DNA from: JBBDMX01 sp040878035
GTDB taxonomy: Bacteria > Planctomycetota > Phycisphaerae > Phycisphaerales > Phycisphaeraceae
Length of the DNA: 64,000 nucleotides
NCBI GenBank assembly: GCA_040878035.1
Contig: JBBDMX010000067.1
Location: forward strand, 25,592 to 89,591
Reading direction: 5' to 3'
The notes under the pieces are model-generated. The model had not been told where the DNA came from. It worked only from the letters and a program-made list of their open reading frames with translations, and searched no databases. Both the position numbers and the translations under genes were made by a program. Shown piece after piece: positions 1 to 7,002 of this stretch. Within the stretch, counting starts at the first letter, position 1, and the number at the start of each line of letters is the position of its first letter.

Positions 1-672
1 CTGGAAGCCCTGGCAGCGCAGGACGGCGCCGGGGCCGGGGTTCAATGACGCCGGGCCGATGTAGGCGATGCGTGTGTGACCCAGTTCCACCAGGTGCTGG
101 ACCGCCAAGGCGGTAGCGGCATGATCATCGAAATTCACGGTCAGCAGGCGCTGGACCGGGCCGTAGTAGTTAACCGAGGCGACGTGGGGGTAGCGCTCCA
201 GTAGGGCGCCGACCCAGTCGGCCTCATCGGGCACGTGCAGGAGGACCAGGCCGTCGATCCGCCGCTCGGTGAACTTATGGAAGCAGCCTTGGGGTGTGGT
301 CTTGCCGGTGAGGTTGATCGCCAGGAGGTCGTAGTTGCGTTGCTGGCAGACCTGCTCGATGCCGCGGATGATGGCGGCCTCGTAGGGGTAGGCCAGGCTG
401 GAGCCGGTCTCGGGGGGCACATAGACGCCGATGGTGCGTGTGGAGCGGCGTGCCAGGCTCTGGCTGGCGAAATCGGGGCGATAGTCCAGTTCGCGTGCCG
501 CCTGCTTGATGCGGCGAATCAGGTTGGGGCTGGCGCCGGCACTGCTGCTGGCGCGGTTGATCACCGTGGACACGATGGCGGTCGAGCAGCCCGCCAGGGA
601 AGCGACATCGGCGAGGGTGACTCGCCGGTTGGCGGGGCGTGTCACGAGATTTCGGGGTTTGAGGACGGTCAT
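1..672 (-). CDS. LacI family transcriptional regulator (3' end outside window)
   Basis: The reading frame starts at the ATG at 670-672 and runs off the left edge, so 224 codons are seen and the C-terminus is missing. Residues about 18-45 form a LacI-type helix-turn-helix (VTLADVASLAGCSTAIVSTV, then a hinge ending ELDYRPD). From about residue 64 the periplasmic-binding-protein-like effector domain follows (TIGVYVPPETG), including the family motif RRIDGLVLLHVP. LacI proteins of this kind usually repress sugar-use genes. Two operator-like palindromes lie 111-149 bp upstream, so autoregulation is likely. The controlled genes may lie to the left of the window. Ligand unknown. Confidence 0.9.
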   Translation of the reverse strand, partial: MTVLKPRNLVTRPANRRVTLADVASLAGCSTAIVSTVINRASSSAGASPNLIRRIKQAARELDYRPDFASQSLARRSTRTIGVYVPPETGSSLAYPYEAAIIRGIEQVCQQRNYDLLAINLTGKTTPQGCFHKFTERRIDGLVLLHVPDEADWVGALLERYPHVASVNYYGPVQRLLTVNFDDHAATALAVQHLVELGHTRIAYIGPASLNPGPGAVLRCQGFQ

Positions 673-782
673 CCGTGCAATCCGGGGCAGTCCGGGGAAT
701 CCGGGGTTGTCAAGAGCGTCAGAATACGAAAGGGTCGAGGAACGCTGAACAGTTACGATGCTTCAGCTTGAGAAACGCCGTT

Positions 783-821
783 ATTAAGCGTTTAACCGAT
801 ACCGTCTATTAAGCGCTTAAT
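783..821. promoter_or_regulatory. Two LacI-type operator palindromes
   Basis: ATTAAGCGCTTAAT at 808-821 is a perfect 14-bp palindrome with a central CG, as in LacI/CcpA-family operators. ATTAAGCGTTTAAC at 783-796 is the same site with two mismatches. The centres are 25 bp apart, between the divergent LacI gene (start 672) and the fibro-slime gene (start 1021). Either or both could be controlled. Binding by the neighbouring regulator is inferred. Confidence 0.7.
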
Positions 822-944
822 GTTACCGGGCCGGTTCCCCATTGTCAAGAATAAATGCAAAAATCGTCCGGTAAAGTCCGGATTGCCTAGATTGCGGGCA
901 CAATGGGAAGTGTTTGGAGCGCACCGCGATGTTGTGACGTTGAC

Positions 945-970
945 CCCAGCCGCCGGAGCGGCTGGGCTTT
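945..970 (+). terminator. Hairpin with T-rich tail, possible attenuator
   Basis: A perfect 9-bp stem (CCCAGCCGC / GCGGCTGGG) with a CGGA loop is followed by a pyrimidine-rich stretch (CTTTCGCTTCTTCTTTGTT). No plus-strand gene ends before it; it lies 51 bp before the fibro-slime ATG. It could be a leader attenuator, or the end of a small transcript beginning in the LacI intergenic region. Confidence 0.45.
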
Positions 971-1020
971 CGCTTCTTCTTTGTTAAGATGCTGGCTCAC
1001 CTATCACCGATGAGGCGCCC

Positions 1021-2427
1021 ATGGTTCACCGCCACCTAGCCGTCGCCTTCCTTGTCATGAGCACCCTTTCGTGGATCGGCGGCGCTGCCGTCGTCGCCGA
1101 CACCCTCGAACTCAAGGGCGTGCTGCGTGACTTTAAGCGTGGCGACCTGCCCGGTGGGCACGGGGACTTCAACACCCGCGCGCACAATAAGGCCGGGCAC
1201 ACGCCCGGTATCGTCGCTCTCCGCCTGGGCAGGGACGGCCTGCCGGTCTTTGCCCCCCAGCCCCGCGCCATGGGACCCGTCGGCAGTCCGCAAAGCTTCC
1301 ACGCCTGGTTCCGCGATGTGCCCAACGTCAACCAGTCCATCGATTACACCATCAAGCTCGACAACAAAAAAGGCGAGCCCGGGGGGATCTACTCCTTCAC
1401 CGAGAACGGCTTTTTCCCCCTGGACGCCCAACTCTTTGGCAATCAGGGATACCCGCACAACTACGGCTTCACCTTCCAACTCAAGACCACCTTCAACTAC
1501 CTCCCGGGCCAGAAGTTCAACTTCTCCGGCGACGACGATGTGTGGGTCTACATCAACGGCTACCTGGTCATCGACCTGGGAGGCATTCACTCCAAGCTGG
1601 ATTCGAGCGTGCTGCTGTTTGACGGCCGGGCGTTCCTGGATGAGAAGTGCTTCGCGGTACACGCCAATCCCGGCAGTCCGGTGAAGCGCGTGACCGAGGA
1701 CGAGCAGCGTGATCTGGCAATCAAGTGGGCGACGCTGGTGCTGGAGGGGGATTGCCCGATCAAGGCTGGGAACCTGTACATCGACTTGGCGTTGACGCCG
1801 ACGGGCGCCGATGCGCGGGCGGTGTTCAAGGGGGCGGTGGTGGAGGTGTTTGCCACGCGTGATCTGGCCAAGGTGACTTTGAAGTACGCCGACGGCATGA
1901 CGGAGGATTTCGCCGATTTGAAGGTGGGGGGCCGGGCGGCGTTCACGGGGACGGGCGAGCATGCGCGAAAGATGATCGCGGGGGTGGAGGTGACGGTGGT
2001 GCCGCCGCCGGGCAAGCCCGCGGAGACGCCGCGCTACCTGGGCGCCAAGGGGACGGGGGGCGTGGAGTCAACGCTGGACTTTTTCTTTGCCGAGCGGCAG
2101 TGCTGCGCCTCGAATTTTCAGATTGAGACTTCGATCATGCTGACGGACACGACGATCACGGCGACCGCGGCCGAACCCGAGCCGGTGGTGACCCAGGTGA
2201 TCGCGCCGGTGTTACCCCCGGCGCCGGCGCCCGTGCCGGTGGTAGCGCAGGTGACGGTCCCGCTGCCGCCTCCGCCGGCGGCGCCCGCCCCCACCGCCGC
2301 GCCGCCCGCGGCCGCGGTGCGCACGCCCCAGCGCTCGCAATGGGTGGGCTACGTCATCGCCCTGGTCCTGGTCGCCGGCGCCGCCGTGGCGAGCTTGATG
2401 ACCTCCAGAAGAACCCATCAGGACTGA
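1021..2427 (+). CDS. Fibro-slime domain surface protein
   Basis: 468 aa. Residues 1-26 look like a signal peptide. Residues about 30-250 match the fibro-slime domain: an LKGVLRDF start, a GIVALRLGRDGLPVF segment and the hallmark GDDDVWVYINGYLVIDLGG, a PA14-like carbohydrate-binding feature. A second beta-rich part ends near residue 385. A Pro/Ala/Val-rich linker follows (about 390-440), then a single C-terminal membrane helix (WVGYVIALVLVAGAAVASLM) and a short basic tail. The protein is therefore probably exported and anchored by its C-terminus with a stalk-like linker. A role in adhesion or polysaccharide binding is inferred from the family. The gene stands alone. Confidence 0.85.
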   Translation: MVHRHLAVAFLVMSTLSWIGGAAVVADTLELKGVLRDFKRGDLPGGHGDFNTRAHNKAGHTPGIVALRLGRDGLPVFAPQPRAMGPVGSPQSFHAWFRDVPNVNQSIDYTIKLDNKKGEPGGIYSFTENGFFPLDAQLFGNQGYPHNYGFTFQLKTTFNYLPGQKFNFSGDDDVWVYINGYLVIDLGGIHSKLDSSVLLFDGRAFLDEKCFAVHANPGSPVKRVTEDEQRDLAIKWATLVLEGDCPIKAGNLYIDLALTPTGADARAVFKGAVVEVFATRDLAKVTLKYADGMTEDFADLKVGGRAAFTGTGEHARKMIAGVEVTVVPPPGKPAETPRYLGAKGTGGVESTLDFFFAERQCCASNFQIETSIMLTDTTITATAAEPEPVVTQVIAPVLPPAPAPVPVVAQVTVPLPPPPAAPAPTAAPPAAAVRTPQRSQWVGYVIALVLVAGAAVASLMTSRRTHQD

Positions 2428-2474
2428 CGGATCAAATCGAGTGTCGCCATCTGGCGCCTCTGACAAACCGGGTT

Positions 2475-2659
2475 GAACCACCCGGACATCAAGGACACCA
2501 AGAAGAGAGGATGAACACGAAGACACGAAGGCACGAAGTAGAGGAGGCGGAAAATCAGAGGTAGGTCAGCCGGGCACTGTTTCTGCTTTTCTTCGTGTCT
2601 TCGTGTTCAAGCCTCTTGCTTCTCGTCTTCTTGGTGTCCCTTGGTGTCTTGGTGGTTCA
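2475..2659. repeat. Inverted-repeat element E1 (ACACCAAG/ACACGAAG type)
   Basis: The left arm is built of GACACCAAG- and ACACGAAG-like words; the right arm at 2591-2659 is its imperfect reverse complement, ending GGTGGTTCAG. The same element type occurs at 28611-28854 (E2) and 49911-50110 (E3). The sequence just outside the left arm (CTGACAAACCGGGTTGAACC) is the exact reverse complement of the right border of E2. No coding capacity. Confidence 0.75.
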
Positions 2660-2690
2660 GCAGAATTCCCATTCGTGATTCGGTTGGCCC

Positions 2691-2696
2691 TATACT
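2691..2696 (+). promoter_or_regulatory. -10 box next to the ATG, likely leaderless start
   Basis: TATACT ends 6 nt before the ATG at 2703 and no Shine-Dalgarno fits in between. The mRNA would start at or next to the start codon. The same arrangement is seen before 36618, 54815 (minus), 56757 and 59673. Confidence 0.45.
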
Positions 2697-2702
2697 CTTG
2701 CC

Positions 2703-3236
2703 ATGCGTATTGTCGTGATCAGTTGCTCCTTGGATCCCGCCAGCCGCTCGCGCGTGTTGGCGGAAGCGGCGGTGGAGGAGCTTTCCTCGCAGGGCGTGGA
2801 GGTCAAGTTCGTGGACCTGCGCGAGATTGACCTGCCCATGTGCGACGGGGACAGCGCCTTTGCGGCCGCGTCATCGCGGCAGATGGCGCGCGAGGTCGCC
2901 GACGCCTCGGCCATCGTGCTGGCGGTGCCGATCTACAATTACGACGTCAACGCCGCCGCCAAGAACCTGATCGAACTGACCGGCCGGGTCTGGCAGGACA
3001 AGGTGGTGGGCTTTCTCTGTGCCGCCGGCGGCCAGGGCAGCTACATGTCCATCATGGGCCTGGCCAACAGCCTGATGCTCGACTTCCGCTGCCTGATCAT
3101 TCCGCGTTTCGTCTATGCCACCGGCGAGGCGTTCGTGGATGAAAAGCTGGCATCGGAAAAGGTGCTCGAGCGTCTGCGCGACCTGTGCGGCCGGCTGGTG
3201 CAGATCGCCGGGGCGCTGGAGACGACCAAAATCTGA
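2703..3236 (+). CDS. NADPH-dependent FMN reductase-like flavoprotein
   Basis: 177 aa, the usual length of the family. The N-terminus MRIVVISCSLDPASRSR is the flavodoxin-fold phosphate loop for FMN. AIVLAVPIYNYDVNAAAKNL (residues about 74-93) matches the conserved P-x-Y-N segment of NAD(P)H-dependent FMN or quinone reductases. FLCAAGGQGSY contacts the isoalloxazine in relatives. Probably a cytosolic flavin or quinone reductase; the physiological substrate cannot be told. The start is supported by a -10 box immediately upstream. It follows repeat E1 and precedes a receiver gene on the same strand. Confidence 0.85.
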   Translation: MRIVVISCSLDPASRSRVLAEAAVEELSSQGVEVKFVDLREIDLPMCDGDSAFAAASSRQMAREVADASAIVLAVPIYNYDVNAAAKNLIELTGRVWQDKVVGFLCAAGGQGSYMSIMGLANSLMLDFRCLIIPRFVYATGEAFVDEKLASEKVLERLRDLCGRLVQIAGALETTKI

Positions 3237-3379
3237 AGGCCGGTCTGTAGGGTGGGCCTCAAAGACGCGGGCCACCCCGCCTTCTCCTGGCGGCGCCACG
3301 CTTGACGCGCGCCGCCTGTTTCCCAACAATGTTTGACCCGCCGGATTCGGCGCCATCCCCCAACGGAGTTCCCAGTCCC

Positions 3380-3787
3380 ATGGTTGACCAAGATACGGAA
3401 ATGCGTCTGCGCGACCGCAAGGTCCTCGTCGTGGACGATGACCCTGAAGTGATGTCGAGCATCGATCAAGCCCTCCAGGCCGAGGGCGCGTTGACCCAGA
3501 CCTGCGGCGACGGCAACTCGGCGGTGCGCATCTGCGAGACCGACCCGCCCGACCTGGTGGTGCTGGACATGATGCTGCCCAAGCGTTCGGGCTTTCTGGT
3601 GCTGGAGAAGATCAAGCGCATCAGCAGGCCGCCGCGGGTCATCATGGTGACCGCCAACGAAGGCAAGCGGCACAAGGAATACGCCGAAGCCCTGGGGGTT
3701 GACGGCTATCTGCTCAAGCCCGTGCGCCTCGAACGCCTCATCGCCATGGCGCAAAGCCTGCTGGACAGCCCGGCCGAAGCGGAATGA
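3380..3787 (+). CDS. Stand-alone CheY-like response regulator receiver
   Basis: 135 aa when started at the ATG at 3380, which has GGAG 11 bp upstream; an upstream in-frame extension to 3302 is not receiver-like. The acidic triad is D19-D20-D21, the phospho-acceptor is D63 in VVLDMMLPKRSG, the conserved Thr is in VTANEGK and the conserved Lys in LLKPVR. No output domain follows, so it acts by phosphorylation-dependent protein contacts. No sensor kinase is adjacent. Confidence 0.9.
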   Translation: MVDQDTEMRLRDRKVLVVDDDPEVMSSIDQALQAEGALTQTCGDGNSAVRICETDPPDLVVLDMMLPKRSGFLVLEKIKRISRPPRVIMVTANEGKRHKEYAEALGVDGYLLKPVRLERLIAMAQSLLDSPAEAE

Positions 3788-3914
3788 GCGGGGCGCCAGT
3801 CGCGCCGCCAGGCCGACGCCAAGTCCGCGAAGCGTCCGGTACTCGCTAACACAGACTTGCGATTCTATCTATACTGTGGCTGTCCTCCTTCCCCGACATC
3901 CCGGAGACTTCCCC

Positions 3915-5246
3915 ATGCGTATGAAGCTGATCCTCCCCGGCGTGGCGCTCTTGGCAGGCATGCTTGCGTGGAGCCCCGCGACGCTCCGGGCGGCGCAGGC
4001 GACGGTGACGCTCAACGACGGCCGCACGCTCACCGGCGAGCTGGTGGCCGAGGATGAAAAGAGCGTCGTCCTGCGCATCGCCAGCATCGACACGCCCATC
4101 GCGCGGGACACCATCGCCGGGGTCAAGTACCACAAGTCGATCCAGGAGGAGTACAAGGAGCGCCGCGACAAGATCGGCGACGACGATATCCAGGGTCGTT
4201 ACGACCTGGCCAGTTGGCTGGCGATCGGGGTGGACGATCCCAAGACCGCGCTGTTGCGTTATGACCTGGCCAGCAAGGAACTGGCGGACCTCCAGAAGCT
4301 GGCGACCGAAGCGGACCAGCTCGGCCAGATCAGGCGCTTGTCGGCGGTGGTGGAGGAGCGGCGCAAGCTGATGGAAGACCAGGCCAAAGCGCCGCCGGAC
4401 AAGACCACGCCGGTTCCGCCCAAGAACGGCAACACCGCGCCGCCGGCCGTCGGCGACCTGCCGACTCAGAAACTCTCCGAAGAGCAGATCAACTTGATCC
4501 GCGTGTGGGAAGTGGACCTGAACGCCAAGCCGCGGGTGGTCGTGCCCCGCGAGGTGATCGACAAGTTGATCGACACATACGTGGCGGATCCGGCGGTGCC
4601 CAAGGGCCGGGTGGAACAGGATGCCTTGCGTTCCAAGCCGGGCTACGAGCAACTGGAGGTGATCTTCGCCGCGCGGGCGCGTGAGCTGTATCCGCAAGTC
4701 AAGGTCTTGCAGGATCCGCCGGCGTTCCTGGCGTTCCGCCAAACCATCCTGCCGCGCTACGTGCTGGGCTACTGCGCCACCGCCGAGTGCCATGGCGGCG
4801 CCAACGAGGCCGGTCGCGCCCTGTTCCTCTTCCGCGATAAGCCCGACAGCACCGAAACCGCCTACACCAATTTCTTCATTCTCCAGAGCTATCAGAAGTC
4901 CGGTTACGCCATGGTCGATCGCGACCCGGCGCACGTGGAGGATTCGCTGCTGATTCAGTACGGTCTGCCCAAGGAGGAGGCCAAGATGCGGCATCCTGAG
5001 GTGCCGGGCTGGCGTCCGATCCTGGCCAGCCCGCGCAACCAGACGCGTGCCGCCATTGTGAGTTGGATCGTCGGCGATCAGAAGCACGTGGGCCTGCTGC
5101 GCTCGGTGGAGTATGGCATCGACTACAAGCCGCCGACCATCGGTGGTGGCGAGAAGCCCAAGGACGACGCGGCGCAAGCACCGGGGGCGACTCCGGGGGC
5201 GACTCCGGGGGCGACTCCGGCGCCGCCGCCCACCAAAGCGCCCTGA
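3915..5246 (+). CDS. Secreted protein with C-x4-C-H motif, unknown function
   Basis: 443 aa with an N-terminal signal peptide (MRMKLILPGVALLAGMLAW, cleavage near ALRAAQA). Residues about 30-70 (VTLNDGRTLTGELVAEDEKS) resemble a small SH3-like or Sm-like beta domain common in planctomycete exported proteins. A helical middle follows. The C-terminal half has C287-A-T-A-E-C292-H293, reminiscent of c-type haem motifs but with four rather than two intervening residues, so haem binding is only a possibility. The tail carries a three-fold GATP repeat from a 12-bp tandem repeat at about 5190-5220. The following lipoprotein gene is on the same strand. Confidence 0.6.
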   Translation: MRMKLILPGVALLAGMLAWSPATLRAAQATVTLNDGRTLTGELVAEDEKSVVLRIASIDTPIARDTIAGVKYHKSIQEEYKERRDKIGDDDIQGRYDLASWLAIGVDDPKTALLRYDLASKELADLQKLATEADQLGQIRRLSAVVEERRKLMEDQAKAPPDKTTPVPPKNGNTAPPAVGDLPTQKLSEEQINLIRVWEVDLNAKPRVVVPREVIDKLIDTYVADPAVPKGRVEQDALRSKPGYEQLEVIFAARARELYPQVKVLQDPPAFLAFRQTILPRYVLGYCATAECHGGANEAGRALFLFRDKPDSTETAYTNFFILQSYQKSGYAMVDRDPAHVEDSLLIQYGLPKEEAKMRHPEVPGWRPILASPRNQTRAAIVSWIVGDQKHVGLLRSVEYGIDYKPPTIGGGEKPKDDAAQAPGATPGATPGATPAPPPTKAP

Positions 5247-5329
5247 GCGGTCCACTTTCGTCACCCCACGCCAGCGGCTATCCTAGTCGCCTACCTTTGG
5301 CTCGCCCTCCCCGCTATTTAGGAATCGCC

Positions 5330-6886
5330 ATGATGTCTCTCCCACGAATTGTCTGCCTGTTCGCCCTCGCCGCGATCTTGACAGGTTGTGGCGACCAGAC
5401 CGCCGCCGGCCGCCGGCAGCTTCGCCAGAATATCGAGGAGGCGCTGGCCAAGATGGAAGCGGCACAGCGCAGCTTCGCCGATCCCAATTACCAGGCGGGA
5501 ACCCAAAGTGACGACTACCGTCAGCAGAAGCTGACGGAAGCTGCCGGCGACTTGAAGAAGCTCATCGACGCCAACCCGACCATGGCCGATGTGGTCCCGG
5601 CCCTGCGCGTGCATGCTTCGGCGCAGCAGGCGCTGGCGCGACACCAGGCCGACATCCTGGCGCGCGTCGAATGGGCTGCGGCCTCCAACATGGCGGCGTC
5701 GCTGCTTCAGCAGTCGATCAACGTCGCCGACGCCACCTCGCGTGTCGAGCTGTTCCACACCGACAGCAGCACCGTGGTCAAGAAGCTCCAGGCTCAGTTG
5801 GGCCAGAAACAGGAGTCGATCAAGACTCTCACGGGCCAGGCTGCGGCGTTTCAGCGCACCATCGACGAGAACCAGTCCAAGCGGACGGCGCTATTGGCGC
5901 AGCGTGATTCAGGCCGGGCCAAGGCCGATGACCTTCGTACCAAGGCGTTTGCCAGCAAGGACGCCAAGACTCAGTCGGAGTTGACGCAGCAGGCCATCGA
6001 CGCCGAGCTCGCCGCCAACAAGGCGCAGGCCGATGCCGATGGACACCACAACGCGCTGGCCAAGGCGCAGGCCGAGTTGGCCATCGTGGCCAAGCAGCTG
6101 GCGCTGGACCAGGCGGCGGCGAAGTTGATGCAGGACCAGCTTCAGGAGCAGGAAAAGCGCGCCAACGACGATCTTGCCGCCCGCCAGAAGATGGAGAGCG
6201 GCGACCAGGATTTCAGCAAGAAGTCGGTGGTGAACGTGCTGGTGACGCAGTTCGACAAGCTCAAGCAGAAATATGACCAGGACATCGCCAAGCCCTACGA
6301 CCAGGCGGTGGCGCACATCGACCAGGCCATCGGCTCGCTCCAGAAGGCGCAGCAGGCGGCCAAGGGCGATCAGGTTCGCCAGGTCAAGCTCGAATTGCTC
6401 TCAGCCCAGGTGACCAAGGCGCAGATCCTAGCGGATCGCACCATGGCGCGGAAGGACCTGGAGCAATCGCTCACCCTGGTGGTCAACCGCCTCCAGAAGC
6501 AGGTCGCTGACACGGTGGTTCGCCCGATGGCGGATCTGGCCAAAGCCATGAGCCAGGCCAACCAGCAAGACGCGCAGGCGGCGGCGACGCTGATCGACGA
6601 AGCGGGCAAGCTCTCCAACGACCTTTCCACCGGCGGCACCGGCGACCAGATCGCAGCGGTGGCGGTCAAGCACTACAGCTTGCTGGAAAACTCCACGCAG
6701 CGGATCAACGCCGCCGCCAGCGACGACAACCTGCCCAAGATCAACATGGGTCCGGCGCCGGTTGCACCCAAGGCGCCCGAAGCCGCGCCTACTCCCGCTC
6801 CCGCGCCGCCGGCGGACACCGGCACCGAGGCCACGCCCGCGCCGGCGCCGCAAGATCCTCCCGCCGACGCCGAGCCGATGAAGTAG
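5330..6886 (+). CDS. Coiled-coil lipoprotein
   Basis: 518 aa. The signal peptide ends in a lipobox (AAILTGCGD), so the mature protein should be lipid-anchored on Cys19 or so. Nearly the whole mature part is Ala/Gln/Lys/Asp-rich helix with strong coiled-coil character, and the last 60 residues are a Pro/Ala-rich tail. The ATG at 5330 is preceded by AGGA at 5320-5323; another ATG follows at once. No enzymatic motif is visible. A structural or envelope-spacing role is inferred from composition only. Confidence 0.65.
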   Translation: MMSLPRIVCLFALAAILTGCGDQTAAGRRQLRQNIEEALAKMEAAQRSFADPNYQAGTQSDDYRQQKLTEAAGDLKKLIDANPTMADVVPALRVHASAQQALARHQADILARVEWAAASNMAASLLQQSINVADATSRVELFHTDSSTVVKKLQAQLGQKQESIKTLTGQAAAFQRTIDENQSKRTALLAQRDSGRAKADDLRTKAFASKDAKTQSELTQQAIDAELAANKAQADADGHHNALAKAQAELAIVAKQLALDQAAAKLMQDQLQEQEKRANDDLAARQKMESGDQDFSKKSVVNVLVTQFDKLKQKYDQDIAKPYDQAVAHIDQAIGSLQKAQQAAKGDQVRQVKLELLSAQVTKAQILADRTMARKDLEQSLTLVVNRLQKQVADTVVRPMADLAKAMSQANQQDAQAAATLIDEAGKLSNDLSTGGTGDQIAAVAVKHYSLLENSTQRINAAASDDNLPKINMGPAPVAPKAPEAAPTPAPAPPADTGTEATPAPAPQDPPADAEPMK

Positions 6887-6911
6887 GTCCCAAGCACCTG
6901 TTCTTCTTCTT

Positions 6912-6975
6912 GCCGCTTGCGGCTTAGCATCCCGGTTCTACCAGCGCGAACGTCGGAGACTAAGCCGCAAGCGGC
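6912..6975. repeat. 16-bp inverted repeat (GCCGCTTGCGGCTTAG family)
   Basis: GCCGCTTGCGGCTTAG at 6912-6927 and its exact reverse complement at 6960-6975 flank a 32-nt loop between the convergent lipoprotein and gyrA genes. Each arm is itself palindromic (GCCGC-TT-GCGGC). A third identical copy is at 10983-10998. It could terminate transcription from both sides, but no T-run follows. Confidence 0.7.
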
Positions 6976-7002
6976 TGAGAAACACCGACCGTTGGCGCCC
7001 CC

